Shown piece by piece: positions 1 to 7,876 of a DNA stretch of 64,000 bases. Each line of letters begins with the position of its first letter. The first letter of the stretch is position 1. This DNA is from DASQFQ01 sp963730115 (GTDB lineage: Bacteria; Actinomycetota; Thermoleophilia; Solirubrobacterales; Solirubrobacteraceae). The position numbers and the translations under genes were made by a program. The notes under the pieces were generated by a model that was given only the letters and a program-made list of their open reading frames with translations, ran no database searches and had not been told where the DNA came from. The stretch lies in NCBI GenBank assembly GCA_963730115.1, contig CAVSQM010000012.1, positions 682,001-746,000 on the forward strand. Reading direction: 5' to 3'.

Positions 1-1203
1 CCGGCGTCTGGCGCAGCAACGCCTACATCCTCAGCTCGTTCCCGATCGGCGGGATCACCGTTCACCTACCTGGTGACGATGCTGTCGCTGGGGACCGGCC
101 TGCTGATCATCTGGCTCGGGATCCCGGTGCTGATCGCCGCCGTCGCCTCGATCCGCTTCTTCGCCCGCGGCGAGCGCCGCCGCGCCGGCTGGCTGCTGCG
201 CGAGCCGATCCTGTCGCTCTACCTGCCGCAGCAGCGGCGCGGCATGCTCGGCTACCTCTACACCGCGATCGGCGATTCCGCGGTCTGGAAGGACCTGCTG
301 TGGCTGCTGATCCTGCTGCCGGTCTTCGGGCTCGCCGCCTTCGTCCTCGCGATCGTCTTCTGGACGAGCTCGCTGGCCATGATCTCGCTGCCGATCTGGT
401 CGTGGTCGATCCCCGGCGGCGTGGAGCTCGGGCTCATCAACGTCGACACGACCCACGAGGCGTTCGCGGTCATCCCCCTCGGGCTCGTGCTGTTCGCGAT
501 CACCGTCCCGTTCACGCGCGCGCTCGCGCTCGGGATGGGCTCGTTCGGGAAGGGCCTGCTGGCGCCGAGCGAGCGGCGCCGGGTCCAGGAGCTGGAGCGG
601 ACGCGGGCGGGCGCCGTCGACGCCCAGGCCGCCGAGCTGCAGCGGATCGAGCGCGACCTCCACGACGGCGCCCAGGCGCGGCTCGTCGCGCTGGCCATGG
701 ACCTCGGCATGGCGCAGGAGAAGATGGCCAGCGACCCCGAGGGCGCGCAGGAGCTGATCACCGGCGCCCACAGCGAGGCCAAGAAGGCGATCGCCGAGCT
801 GCGCGACCTCAGCCGCGGCATCTACCCCGCGATCCTCACCGACCGCGGGCTCGGGCCCGCGCTCTCGAGCATCGCCGCCCGCAACCCGGTCGAGGTGGCG
901 CTCAACGTCGACGTCGACGGCCGCCTGCCGGCCGCCACCGAGGCGGCCGCCTACTTCGTCACCGTCGAGGCGCTCACCAACGTCGCCAAGCACTCCGGCG
1001 CCTCGCAGGCGCACGTGCGGATCCAGCACAAGGCCGACTGGCTGCGGGTCGAGATCAGCGACGACGGCGACGGCGGCGCCGACGCCAACGGCTCCGGCCT
1101 GACCGGGCTGCGCCAGCGGGTGGAGGCGCTCGACGGGCGGCTCGCCGTACAGTCCGGCGAGCTCGGGACCACCATCCGGGCGGAGCTGCCGTGCGCATCG
1201 TGA
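1..1203 (+). CDS. NarL-type sensor histidine kinase, 5' end cut by window edge, frame shift near base 60
   Basis: Membrane sensor kinase, partner of the response regulator that overlaps its 3' end. The continuous frame from GTG-73 gives 376 residues: hydrophobic helices near residues 5-25, 75-100 and 130-150, then a HisKA_3 dimerisation segment with the phospho-acceptor in I-E-R-D-L-H-D-G (His about residue 197), and an HATPase domain with N-V-A-K-H and G-S-G-L-T-G-L motifs. Bases 3-59 in another frame read GVWRSNAYILSSFPIG, which fits the N-terminal sensor domain of this family and joins at TTC (61-63) if G60 is removed. So the gene probably starts upstream of the window and carries a one-base insertion, perhaps a sequence error. 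Ligand unknown. Confidence 0.85.
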   Translation, partial: PASGAATPTSSARSRSAGSPFTYLVTMLSLGTGLLIIWLGIPVLIAAVASIRFFARGERRRAGWLLREPILSLYLPQQRRGMLGYLYTAIGDSAVWKDLLWLLILLPVFGLAAFVLAIVFWTSSLAMISLPIWSWSIPGGVELGLINVDTTHEAFAVIPLGLVLFAITVPFTRALALGMGSFGKGLLAPSERRRVQELERTRAGAVDAQAAELQRIERDLHDGAQARLVALAMDLGMAQEKMASDPEGAQELITGAHSEAKKAIAELRDLSRGIYPAILTDRGLGPALSSIAARNPVEVALNVDVDGRLPAATEAAAYFVTVEALTNVAKHSGASQAHVRIQHKADWLRVEISDDGDGGADANGSGLTGLRQRVEALDGRLAVQSGELGTTIRAELPCAS

Positions 1204-1835
1204 TCGCCGAAGACCTGACCCTCCTGCGCGAGGGCCTCACGCGCCTGCTGCGCGACCGCGGCTGGGAGATCGTCGCTGCCGTCGACACCGGCCCGGCGCT
1301 CGTCGACGCGATCGTCGAGCACAAGCCCGACCTCGCGCTGGTCGACGTGCGGCTCCCGCCGAGCTTCACCGACGAGGGCGTGCGCGCCGCCATCGAGGCG
1401 CGCGAGCGCGTGCCGGGCACGAAGGTGCTGATCCTCTCCCAGTACGTGGAGGAGAGCTATGCCGGCGACCTGCTGGCCAGCGACGAGGGCGGCGTCGGCT
1501 ACCTGCTCAAGGACCGCGTCGCCGACGTGCGCCAGTTCACCGAGTCGCTGCAGCGCGTGGCGGCCGGCGGCACCGCGATGGACCCGGAGGTCGTCGCGCA
1601 GCTGCTCGGCCGCCGCGACAACCGCGGCCCGCTCGGCGAGCTGACCCCGCGCGAGCTCGAGGTGCTCACGCTGATGGCCGAGGGCCGCTCGAACACCGGC
1701 ATCGGGAACGAGCTCGAGATCTCGGCGAGCGCGATCGAGAAGCACGTCAAGCAGGTGTTCATGAAGCTCGACCTGCCGCCGTCGGACAGCGACCACCGGC
1801 GCGTGCTCGCCGTCCTCAAGTTCCTCGGCGACTAG
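1191..1835 (+). CDS. LuxR/NarL-family response regulator
   Basis: DNA-binding response regulator of 214 residues. The receiver domain has the acidic pair E7-D8, phospho-acceptor Asp52 in L-V-D-V-R-L-P-P, and the conserved Lys in L-L-K-D. A GerE/LuxR helix-turn-helix begins at L-T-P-R-E-L-E-V-L (about residues 148-195). The GTG start at 1191 overlaps the kinase stop by 13 bases, so the two are translationally coupled and form a two-component pair. Target genes cannot be read from the sequence. Confidence 0.92.
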   Translation: MRIVIAEDLTLLREGLTRLLRDRGWEIVAAVDTGPALVDAIVEHKPDLALVDVRLPPSFTDEGVRAAIEARERVPGTKVLILSQYVEESYAGDLLASDEGGVGYLLKDRVADVRQFTESLQRVAAGGTAMDPEVVAQLLGRRDNRGPLGELTPRELEVLTLMAEGRSNTGIGNELEISASAIEKHVKQVFMKLDLPPSDSDHRRVLAVLKFLGD

Positions 1836-2009
1836 CTAGTCCTCGTCGCTCCCCTTGCCGGAGTTGTCCTCGCGCTGCTCCGTGCGGTTCCCGCCGCTGT
1901 CGTCGTCGCGCTCCTCGGCGTTCGGGCCGAGCTTGGCGGTCACGACGACGATCGTGACGGCGACGATCGCCAGCGCGACGAGGATCGAGCCGATCAGCTG
2001 GCGGCTCAT
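1836..2009 (-). CDS. Small single-pass membrane protein
   Basis: 57 residues: one N-terminal transmembrane helix (residues 5-25, rich in I, V, A) followed by a very acidic, hydrophilic tail with D-D-D and E-D-N repeats. The start ATG (2009-2007) overlaps the TGA of the upstream membrane gene as ATGA, so the pair is one operon. No family recognised. Convergent with the response regulator, whose stop ends at 1835. Confidence 0.6.
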   Translation of the reverse strand: MSRQLIGSILVALAIVAVTIVVVTAKLGPNAEERDDDSGGNRTEQREDNSGKGSDED

Positions 2010-2317
2010 GACAGGTACTCCCCCGCCGAGCCGAGCAGCGCCCAGCCGGTCACGGCGTGGAAGGCGGCGTCGTCCTCGCCCTCGCCCGTGGCCAGGCACA
2101 TGGCACCGACCACGAGCAGCAGCACGACGATCACGTCGCCCGAGGCGCGGTGGGTCATGAACGCCGGCGCCGAGTCGAGGAAGCGCGGGCGCAGCTTCCC
2201 GTAGCCGACCGCGGCGAGGAGCAGCTGGTAGATCGCGAGCCCGAACATCACCGAGGCGAGCACGGTCTTGACCGCCAGCGGGTTCCCGCGGGTCAGGGTG
2301 TCGAGCAGGTCCTCCAT
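2006..2317 (-). CDS. Small integral membrane protein of unknown function
   Basis: 103 residues with about three hydrophobic segments (near residues 20-40, 60-78 and 85-98). The codon pattern is strongly GC3-biased and it shares an ATGA overlap with the following 57-residue membrane protein. No catalytic motif seen. A role together with its downstream partner in the envelope is an inference from the overlap only. Confidence 0.65.
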   Translation of the reverse strand: MEDLLDTLTRGNPLAVKTVLASVMFGLAIYQLLLAAVGYGKLRPRFLDSAPAFMTHRASGDVIVVLLLVVGAMCLATGEGEDDAAFHAVTGWALLGSAGEYLS

Positions 2318-2339
2318 GACCCCTCTTGCATCCCCGGGA

Positions 2340-4406
2340 TCAGTACGCGGTACTCAGGGCCAGCGGGTAGACGGCCTCCGCGCCCTTGCCCCGCAGCTGG
2401 CCGGACACCATGGCCAGCGTCCAGCCCGAGAAGCGGATGTCGTCGACGAGCAGGCCCGGCCCGGGCGGCGGCGCGCCGGTGACCCTGAACGCGCCGCGGA
2501 CGTTGGCGACCTGCTGGTGCGAGTTGGCCATGTCGCGCTGCGGCGGGCCGTCGCCGACCCGCTCGAGGATCGGCGCGAACTCGGCGCCGAGGCGCTCGGC
2601 GAGCGCGCGGGCGAAGCCGGGGACGAGCTCGCCGCTGCGGTGCGACGGGATGGCGGCGATCCAGCGCGGCCGGATGCCCCAGGCCTTGACGACCTCGGCC
2701 GCGGCGGCGACCAGCTCGTCGTCGAAGCGGCCGGCCGTGCGGCCCGCCTGCACGAGCGGGTCCCAGCCGCCGTCGCCGAGGCGCGCGAGCGCGCGGCCCT
2801 CCTCGGCGCGCACGCCGTCGGGGATCTTGCGCATCGCCCCCTCGGCGTCGGGCGCCATCTTCTTGACCTCGAGCACGAGCGGGCGGCTGCGCAGGTGCAG
2901 CGACGCCTCGCGCACCAGCTCCGGGTCGAGCGGCCCGTCGTAGCGGGGCCCGGCGCAGACCGAGCAGCGACCGCAGTCCTGCGGGTCGGGGTCGTCGAGC
3001 TCCTCCTGCAGCGCGCGCATGATGCAGCGACCGTCGGCGCCGAGCTGCGCCATCGCCGCCTGCTCGCTGCGGCGCAGCGCGGTGATGCGCTCGTAGCGCT
3101 CGGCGTCGTACTCCCAGTCGCTGCCGGAGCTGGCGTGCCAGCGCGAGCCGTCGCGCTCGACCGCGCCCTCGACGTCGAGCACCTTCAGCATCGCGTCGAC
3201 GCGGCCCTTGCCGAGGTTCACCTCGGCCATCAGCTCCTGCGTCGTCGCGCCGCCGTCGGCGAGCCGCGTCAGCACGCGGTCGACGAGCTCGCGGCGCGGG
3301 AACGCCTGCTCGATGAAGAAGTCCTGGATCCGGCGGTCCTCGCGGCCGCGCAGCAGCACCACCTCGGCGTGCTCGATGGCGCGGCCGGCGCGCCCGACCT
3401 GCTGGTAGTAGGCGATGACGCTGCCGGGCGCCTGGTAGTGGACGACGAAGCCGAGGTCCGGCTTGTCGTAGCCCATGCCGAGGGCGCTGGTGGCGACGAC
3501 GGCCTTGAGGTCGTTGCGCAGCAGCCGCTCCTCGACCGCGACGCGGTCCTCGGTCGCGGAGTCGCCGCTGTAGGCCTCGGCGGCGACGCCGTGGCCGTTC
3601 AGCCACTCGGCGACCAGCTCCGAGTCGCGCTTCGTGAGCGTGTAGATGATCCCCGAGCCCGGGAGCTGCGGCACGTGCTGCACCAGCCACGCGAGGCGGT
3701 CGGCCTGGGCGGGCAGCTCGACGACCTCGAAGCGCAGGCTGGTGCGGCCGAGCGGGCCGCGGTAGGTGCGCAGCGTGTCCGCGCGGCCGATCTGCAGCTG
3801 CTCCTCGACGTCGCCGACCACGCGGTCGTTGGCGGTCGCCGTCGTGCACAGCACCGGCACACCCTCGGGCAGGCGCTCGAGCATGTCGGCGATGCGGCGG
3901 TAGTCGGGCCGGAAGTCGTGGCCCCAGTCGGAGATGCAGTGCGCCTCGTCGATCACCAGCAGCCCGACGCGCTCGGCGAACAGCGGCAGCATCTCGGCGC
4001 GGAACTGCGGGTTGTTGAGCCGCTCGGGGCTGATCAGGAGCACGTCGACGGCGTCGGCGGCGAGCAGATCGCGGACCTCGGCCCAGGCGTCGCGGTTCGT
4101 CGAGTTGATGGTGTGGGCGCGGATGCCGATCCGCTCGGCGGCGGCGATCTGGTTGCGCATCAGCGCCAGCAGCGGCGAGACGATCAGCGTCGGCCCGGCG
4201 CCGGCCTCGCGCCCGAGCGCGGTGGCGAGGAAGTAGACGGCCGACTTGCCCCAGCCGGTGCGCTGCACGCACAGCACGCGGGCGCGGTCGACGACGAGGT
4301 CGCGCACCGCCTCGAGCTGGTGCTCGCGGAACTCGGCCTGCGGGCCCGCGAGCTCGCGCAGGAGCTCGGCGGCGCGGTCGTCGATGGCGGTGGCGGCGGT
4401 GGTCAC
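2340..4406 (-). CDS. RecQ-family ATP-dependent DNA helicase fused to a ComF-like phosphoribosyltransferase domain
   Basis: 688 residues, GTG start. The N-terminal two-thirds is a RecQ helicase: Walker A T-G-W-G-K-S (about 50-55), DEAH box (about 153-156) followed by the RecQ aromatic-rich loop W-G-H-D-F-R-P-D-Y-R, motif V with A-T-S-A-L-G-M-G-Y-D-K-P, motif VI Q-V-G-R-A-G-R, and a four-Cys zinc cluster (C-I-M-R ... D-C-G-R-C-S-V-C). No HRDC domain is visible. The last 150 residues carry N-V-R-G-A-F and L-L-V-D-D-I-x-x-S-G-W-T-L, the pattern of ComF-type phosphoribosyltransferases. Such fusions occur in other actinomycetes. Likely acts in DNA repair; the role of the transferase domain is unknown. 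Confidence 0.9.
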   Translation of the reverse strand: MTTAATAIDDRAAELLRELAGPQAEFREHQLEAVRDLVVDRARVLCVQRTGWGKSAVYFLATALGREAGAGPTLIVSPLLALMRNQIAAAERIGIRAHTINSTNRDAWAEVRDLLAADAVDVLLISPERLNNPQFRAEMLPLFAERVGLLVIDEAHCISDWGHDFRPDYRRIADMLERLPEGVPVLCTTATANDRVVGDVEEQLQIGRADTLRTYRGPLGRTSLRFEVVELPAQADRLAWLVQHVPQLPGSGIIYTLTKRDSELVAEWLNGHGVAAEAYSGDSATEDRVAVEERLLRNDLKAVVATSALGMGYDKPDLGFVVHYQAPGSVIAYYQQVGRAGRAIEHAEVVLLRGREDRRIQDFFIEQAFPRRELVDRVLTRLADGGATTQELMAEVNLGKGRVDAMLKVLDVEGAVERDGSRWHASSGSDWEYDAERYERITALRRSEQAAMAQLGADGRCIMRALQEELDDPDPQDCGRCSVCAGPRYDGPLDPELVREASLHLRSRPLVLEVKKMAPDAEGAMRKIPDGVRAEEGRALARLGDGGWDPLVQAGRTAGRFDDELVAAAAEVVKAWGIRPRWIAAIPSHRSGELVPGFARALAERLGAEFAPILERVGDGPPQRDMANSHQQVANVRGAFRVTGAPPPGPGLLVDDIRFSGWTLAMVSGQLRGKGAEAVYPLALSTAY

Positions 4407-4461
4407 GACACCCGACGGTAGGACATCGGGTGGTCCGATTCGCCCCCTAGCCTCCGCGACG

Positions 4462-4716
4462 GTGGCGTTCGTCTACCTGCTGCGCTGCGCCGACGGCTCG
4501 CTCTACTGCGGCTGGACGGTCGACGTCGACAAGCGGCTCGCGGCCCACGACACGGGCCGCGCTTCGCGGTACACCGCGCGCCGGCTGCCGGTCGAGCTCG
4601 CGGCTTCGTGGGAGCTCGACAGCGAGCGCGCGGCGCGCAGCCTGGAGTGGCGGATCAAGCAGCTGACCCGCCCGCAGAAGCTCGCGCTGCTCGACGGGGC
4701 GCCGCTGCCGCGCTGA
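4462..4716 (+). CDS. GIY-YIG nuclease-superfamily protein (YhbQ-like)
   Basis: 84 residues, about the full length of the stand-alone UPF0213/YhbQ group. The N-terminus F-V-Y-L-L-R-C-A-D-G-S-L-Y-C-G is the GIY-YIG core (here VYL/YCG), with the conserved Arg in K-R-L-A-A-H and Glu in S-L-E-W-R-I-K. GTG start at 4462, 55 bases from the divergent helicase start. Its 3' end overlaps the convergent TetR gene by 62 bases. Predicted DNA-processing role, substrate unknown. Confidence 0.85.
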   Translation: MAFVYLLRCADGSLYCGWTVDVDKRLAAHDTGRASRYTARRLPVELAASWELDSERAARSLEWRIKQLTRPQKLALLDGAPLPR

Positions 4717-5278
4717 GCAGCGCGCCGGCCGCCGGGACCGGGTCGACGCCCTGCGCGCGCAGCGCATCCCAGGTGCCGAGGTCGAGCACCGCGCGCGCGA
4801 GCCGCCGCTGCGGCTCGCCCACGTCGAGCGGCGCGAGCGCGGCATCGACGAGCGCGTCGAGCGTCGCATCGAGCGCGTCGGCCGTCTGGCGCACCGCGGG
4901 ATGGACGTCCGGCTCGCGGCGGACCGCCCGGAGCGCCGGCGCGCCGCGCTCGTAGATCGCGAACACCTCGCTCGCCAGCCGCGCGAGCCGCGCCTCGCGA
5001 CCGCGCACGCCCGCGAAGGCAGCCACCGCGTCCTCGGCGGAGGGCAGGGCGACGATCTCGGCCACGACCTGCCCGCAGGCGGGGATCAGCTCGTCCGGCG
5101 ACGGGAAGTGGCGATAGACGGTCCCGACCCCGACGCCCGCGCGCTCCGCGATGTGCTCCCAGCTCGTGGCCGCGATGCCCTGCTCGGCGTGGAGCTGCCG
5201 CGTGGCGTCGACGATCCGGCGTCGCGTCTCGGCCGCTGCGGCGGCGCGTTTCCCCATGTCGTATTTTCGCGGAGACAT
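4655..5278 (-). CDS. TetR-family transcriptional regulator
   Basis: 207 residues with an N-terminal TetR helix-turn-helix (residues 14-60, ending G-V-G-V-G-T-V-Y-R-H-F-P). The C-terminal ligand-binding part is Ala/Leu-rich and variable as usual for the family. It is divergent from the cupin gene, and the short intergenic gap contains an inverted repeat that may be its operator. It is therefore a likely local repressor of the cupin. A second in-frame ATG 7 codons downstream (M-G-K-R) is an alternative start. Confidence 0.9.
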   Translation of the reverse strand: MSPRKYDMGKRAAAAAETRRRIVDATRQLHAEQGIAATSWEHIAERAGVGVGTVYRHFPSPDELIPACGQVVAEIVALPSAEDAVAAFAGVRGREARLARLASEVFAIYERGAPALRAVRREPDVHPAVRQTADALDATLDALVDAALAPLDVGEPQRRLARAVLDLGTWDALRAQGVDPVPAAGALLSAAAAPRRAARASAGGSAA

Positions 5279-5282
5279 TTTG

Positions 5283-5303
5283 TTGACGAATTTCCTCCGT
5301 CAA
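5283..5303. promoter_or_regulatory. Inverted repeat, candidate TetR operator and promoter of the cupin gene
   Basis: TTGACG (5283-5288), nine bases, CGTCAA (5298-5303): perfect 6-bp arms in the 39-base gap between the divergent TetR and cupin genes. The left arm also looks like a -35 box, and TACTCT at 5306-5311, 17 bases further on, is a weak -10. This would put the transcript start at or next to ATG-5318, suggesting a leaderless mRNA. Binding by the neighbouring TetR protein is inferred. Confidence 0.5.
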
Positions 5304-5317
5304 TGTACTCTAGCGCA

Positions 5318-5779
5318 ATGTCAATCACCTCCCCCTCTCCCCACCCCACCGCCCAGGGCCAGCCCCGCTGGTTCTTCGGCAGCCTCATGACCATCAAGGC
5401 CTCGGCGGCCGACACGGGCGGCCGCTACACGCTGCTCGACTGCACCTGGCCCGCCAACGTCGGCACGCCGCTGCACGTCCACTACGAAGAGGACGAGGGC
5501 TTCTACGTCCTCGAGGGCTCGGTGTCGATCACGGTCGGCGACGACGTCGTCGAGCTGACGGCCGGCGAGCACGCCTTCGGCCCGCGCGGCATCCCCCACC
5601 GCTTCGACGTCGGGCCGGAGGGCGCGCGCATGGTCTGGGTCCTCACCCCCGGCGGCTTCGAGGACTTCGTCGAGGAGGCGAGCGTCCCGGCCGAGGCGCT
5701 CACCACCGCGCCCGCGGAGCTCATGCCGCCCGCGGACATCGCGGAGATCGTCCGCCGGCACGGCATGGAGCTGCTCTGA
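5318..5779 (+). CDS. Cupin-domain protein
   Basis: 153 residues with a single small beta-barrel (cupin_2): motif 1 P-L-H-V-H-Y-E-E-D-E-G-F-Y-V-L-E-G and motif 2 G-I-P-H-R-F-D-V supply the usual His/Glu/His metal ligands. Resembles quercetin-dioxygenase-like cupins, but the substrate cannot be told. The start at 5318 is chosen because a promoter-like pair places it at the 5' end of the transcript; an upstream in-frame ATG lies at 5303. Probably controlled by the divergent TetR regulator. Confidence 0.85.
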   Translation: MSITSPSPHPTAQGQPRWFFGSLMTIKASAADTGGRYTLLDCTWPANVGTPLHVHYEEDEGFYVLEGSVSITVGDDVVELTAGEHAFGPRGIPHRFDVGPEGARMVWVLTPGGFEDFVEEASVPAEALTTAPAELMPPADIAEIVRRHGMELL

Positions 5780-5798
5780 GCCAGCCGGGCTTCGCGAC

Positions 5799-5829
5799 CC
5801 GGACGGCGGCGCTCGGCGTCGCCGTCCGG
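5799..5829. terminator. Hairpin between convergent genes
   Basis: A 12-bp stem with one G-U pair (5800-5811 with 5817-5828, extended by C5799-G5829) and a 5-base CTCGG loop sits 20 bases after the cupin stop and ahead of the convergent gene's end at 5838. There is no T run, as is common in high-GC actinobacteria. Likely a two-way terminator. Confidence 0.6.
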
Positions 5830-5837
5830 TGCTCGGG

Positions 5838-6200
5838 CTAGTTCGGCGTCAGCGTCCCGGTGCCGAGCGCGCGCAGGTCGTCGCCGTCGATGGCGAGCTC
5901 GATGCCGTTGAGCGCGACGGCGGTGCGCACGGCCTCGGCGGTTCCATCGCCGCCGGTGTGGAGCGGGAGCTCGGCGATCAGGCGGCCGTAGGCGTCGAAG
6001 CTGCGGGCGTCGTCGGTGCGGGTCCAGAAGACGTAGGCGCCCATCCCGTGCGGATGGCGGAGGCGGAGATCAGCGGCAACGGCAGCGTGGGCCTCGGTCG
6101 CGCTGTCGCCGTAGGCGTCGCGCGCGGCGATGCCGTAGGAGGCGACCTGAGCGAACGCGAGCAGCAGCCGATCGCGGTCGGAGAGGAAGAAGGGGGTCAT
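5838..6200 (-). CDS. Hypothetical protein
   Basis: 120 residues, ATG start, soluble, no signal peptide and no motif I recognise. It contains Y-V-F-W-T-R-T-D-D-A-R-S-F-D-A-Y-G-R, which could be a beta-hairpin. GC3 is high and matches its neighbours, so it is probably a real gene. Convergent with the cupin and upstream of nothing obvious. Confidence 0.6.
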   Translation of the reverse strand: MTPFFLSDRDRLLLAFAQVASYGIAARDAYGDSATEAHAAVAADLRLRHPHGMGAYVFWTRTDDARSFDAYGRLIAELPLHTGGDGTAEAVRTAVALNGIELAIDGDDLRALGTGTLTPN

Positions 6201-6273
6201 GCCGACGATCGTCCCGGCCGGGCAGGCCTCGCGCCACGGTGCCAGCTTCCGGTGGGAGGTGCGGGCAGCCGCA

Positions 6274-6347
6274 CGGCCCCGGCAGGACTCGAACCTGCGA
6301 CCCGCTGCTTAGAAGGCAGCCGCTCTATCCAGCTGAGCTACGGGGCC
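6274..6347 (-). tRNA. tRNA-Arg (anticodon UCU)
   Basis: 74 bases on the minus strand. Acceptor stem GGCCCCG/CGGGGCC, D-arm GCTC...GAGC, anticodon stem GCTGC/GCAGC around loop CTTCTAA (anticodon TCT), T-arm GCAGG-TTCGAGT-CCTGC, discriminator G. The 3' CCA is not encoded. It decodes AGA, a rare codon in this GC-rich sequence. Confidence 0.97.
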
Positions 6348-6371
6348 TCTCGGCGAAGCCTAGTGCGAGGC

Positions 6372-6806
6372 TCAGAGGATGAACGTGGGCGGGTCGCGGT
6401 AGAGCGCCCGCTTGTAGTCGTCGAGCGTCGTGGGGGCGAACGCCTCGACCATCTCGAGCTTGTCCGCGTCGTGGGAGAAGGCGATGCCGCGGTCGGGGTA
6501 GACGTGGAGCTCGGAGCCGGCGCTCGCCGCGCCGGGCAGCGTCTCGCCCTCGCCCAGCTCGGCGAGCAGCGCGTCGGGCGAGGCGCCGGCGGCGCGCCCG
6601 GACACGTAGACGACGGCCACCCGGTCGCCGTCGAAGACGACGCGGCCGGTCGGGGTCTCGACCTCGTCGAGCCCGTCGCGCGGGCCGTATTCGACGCCGC
6701 GGGCGACCGCGTCCTCGCCGGCGCCGAGGCGCTGCAGGACCTCGGCGCGCGTGCTCCCCGCCAGCGCCCGCGCCTCCTCGATCGCCTCCGGCAGGCTCAG
6801 TGCCGG
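6372..6806 (-). CDS. C-terminal part of the metallopeptidase gene in a shifted frame, or a separate protein
   Basis: About 140 residues following from P-A-L-S-L-P-E-A-I-E-E. No ATG, GTG or TTG exists at the start of this protein-like stretch; an earlier in-frame start would have to run through the Arg-rich shadow of the gene before it. The part from E-V-E-T-P-T-G-R-V-V-F to L-H-V-Y-P-D-R-G-I-A-F-S has the alternating beta-strand look of small lipoprotein-like domains. It directly follows the metallopeptidase in the -1 frame at a run of six G (minus strand), so it is most simply the last domain of that protein, separated by an indel or a frameshift signal. Confidence 0.5.
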   Translation of the reverse strand, partial: PALSLPEAIEEARALAGSTRAEVLQRLGAGEDAVARGVEYGPRDGLDEVETPTGRVVFDGDRVAVVYVSGRAAGASPDALLAELGEGETLPGAASAGSELHVYPDRGIAFSHDADKLEMVEAFAPTTLDDYKRALYRDPPTFIL

Positions 6807-7819
6807 CCCCCCGGCCCCGCCGCCGCGCCCGCGGCGGCGCCTGCCGCGGCTGCGGCCATGCCGGCGCCGACCGCGCCGACGAGCCCGCCGATCCCAGCGC
6901 CGGCCGCCGCCGCGGCGGTGGCCGCGGGCGCCGACTTCTTCCAGCCCTTCACCGCGGCGTCGATGACGGCGAAGCGCTTCGGGCACTTCGTCTTGAACGC
7001 CTCGCGCTTGATGAAGTAGGCGGTCGCGGACTCCGCGAGGTCCTCACCGAGGCTCGTCTTGGCATAGCTCGACCACGGCTCCTCGCCCGAGCCCGTCTTC
7101 GTGCTGTGGTCCTTCCAGTAGCCGGCGGCCTTGCGCAGGTCCTCCTCGACGTAGTCCATGAGCCCGTGCGCGAGCTCGTGGGTGCAGACCCACTCGAGGC
7201 TCTTGTCGACGTCGGCGCCGAACGAGGTGTCCTTCTCGGCGATCTTGTAGATGCCGGCCGTGCTGTCGGAGCGGTAGTACTCGCCGAGGGTGGTGCTGTC
7301 GGCGACGCCGGAGGCCGAGTTGGTGTCGACCGAGTGCGTCGCCTTGCCGAAGTACTTGACCTCCTGGGCGTCGTCCTTGCGGGTGGAGTCGTCGCGCTTG
7401 GAGCCGAGGATCGGGGCGAAGTGCTTGCACGCCTTCTCGAGCGCGCGCAGCTCACGGATGTGCCAGTGGCGCTTCTTGACCTTCATCAGCTCGTTGGCCG
7501 GCGCCTTGGTGTAGCGCCCCTTGGTCGACTTCACGAGCTGGCCGCTGCGGATCCTGATCCCGTAGCGGCGGCGGATCCGCTTGATGATGCGCTCCGCGGC
7601 GGCCGCCTGGGCGTCGTTGCGGACGTACACCGACTCGCCCTGGATCGTGCGGATCTCGCGCGAGATGAGCTGCGTCGTCGCGCGGTTGCCGACCGTGCGC
7701 TGGAGCTCGAGCGTCTGCTCGACGTTGGGCTTGCGGGCCACCGCGGGCACGTCGCGCTCGATGTGCGCGTCCATGCGTCCGGGCAGCGACGAGGTGCGAC
7801 TCGCTCGCATCGCGGGCAT
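6797..7819 (-). CDS. Putative HExxH metallopeptidase with an eCIS-effector-type N-terminal motif
   Basis: 340 residues. Near residue 35 is L-E-L-Q-R-T-V-G-N-R-A-T-T-Q-L-I, matching the 'LQRxxGNxAxxxLL' segment found in DUF4157-type proteins and effectors associated with extracellular contractile injection systems. The middle contains T-H-E-L-A-H-G-L-M-D-Y, a zinc-peptidase HExxH site, with E-D-L-A-E-S-A-T-A-Y-F about 45 residues later as a possible third-ligand region. The C-terminus is an Ala/Gly-rich, membrane-active-looking segment ending abruptly at 6797, where the frame probably shifts into the next entry. No signal peptide. No injection-system genes occur in the window. Function as a delivered toxin is inference. 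Confidence 0.7.
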   Translation of the reverse strand: MPAMRASRTSSLPGRMDAHIERDVPAVARKPNVEQTLELQRTVGNRATTQLISREIRTIQGESVYVRNDAQAAAAERIIKRIRRRYGIRIRSGQLVKSTKGRYTKAPANELMKVKKRHWHIRELRALEKACKHFAPILGSKRDDSTRKDDAQEVKYFGKATHSVDTNSASGVADSTTLGEYYRSDSTAGIYKIAEKDTSFGADVDKSLEWVCTHELAHGLMDYVEEDLRKAAGYWKDHSTKTGSGEEPWSSYAKTSLGEDLAESATAYFIKREAFKTKCPKRFAVIDAAVKGWKKSAPAATAAAAAGAGIGGLVGAVGAGMAAAAAGAAAGAAAGPGGRH

Positions 7820-7876
7820 CCTCGCCGCCCGACGCTCCGGTGTCCAGTGCGATTCGGGCAGACAGAAGGGCCGAGC

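Noticed and set aside
2268..4421. Long open frame of over 700 codons on the plus strand opposite the RecQ gene
   Set aside because: It is a shadow of the GC-rich helicase gene, made of Arg/Ala/Val/Asp repeats with no domain, while the minus strand carries clear helicase motifs.
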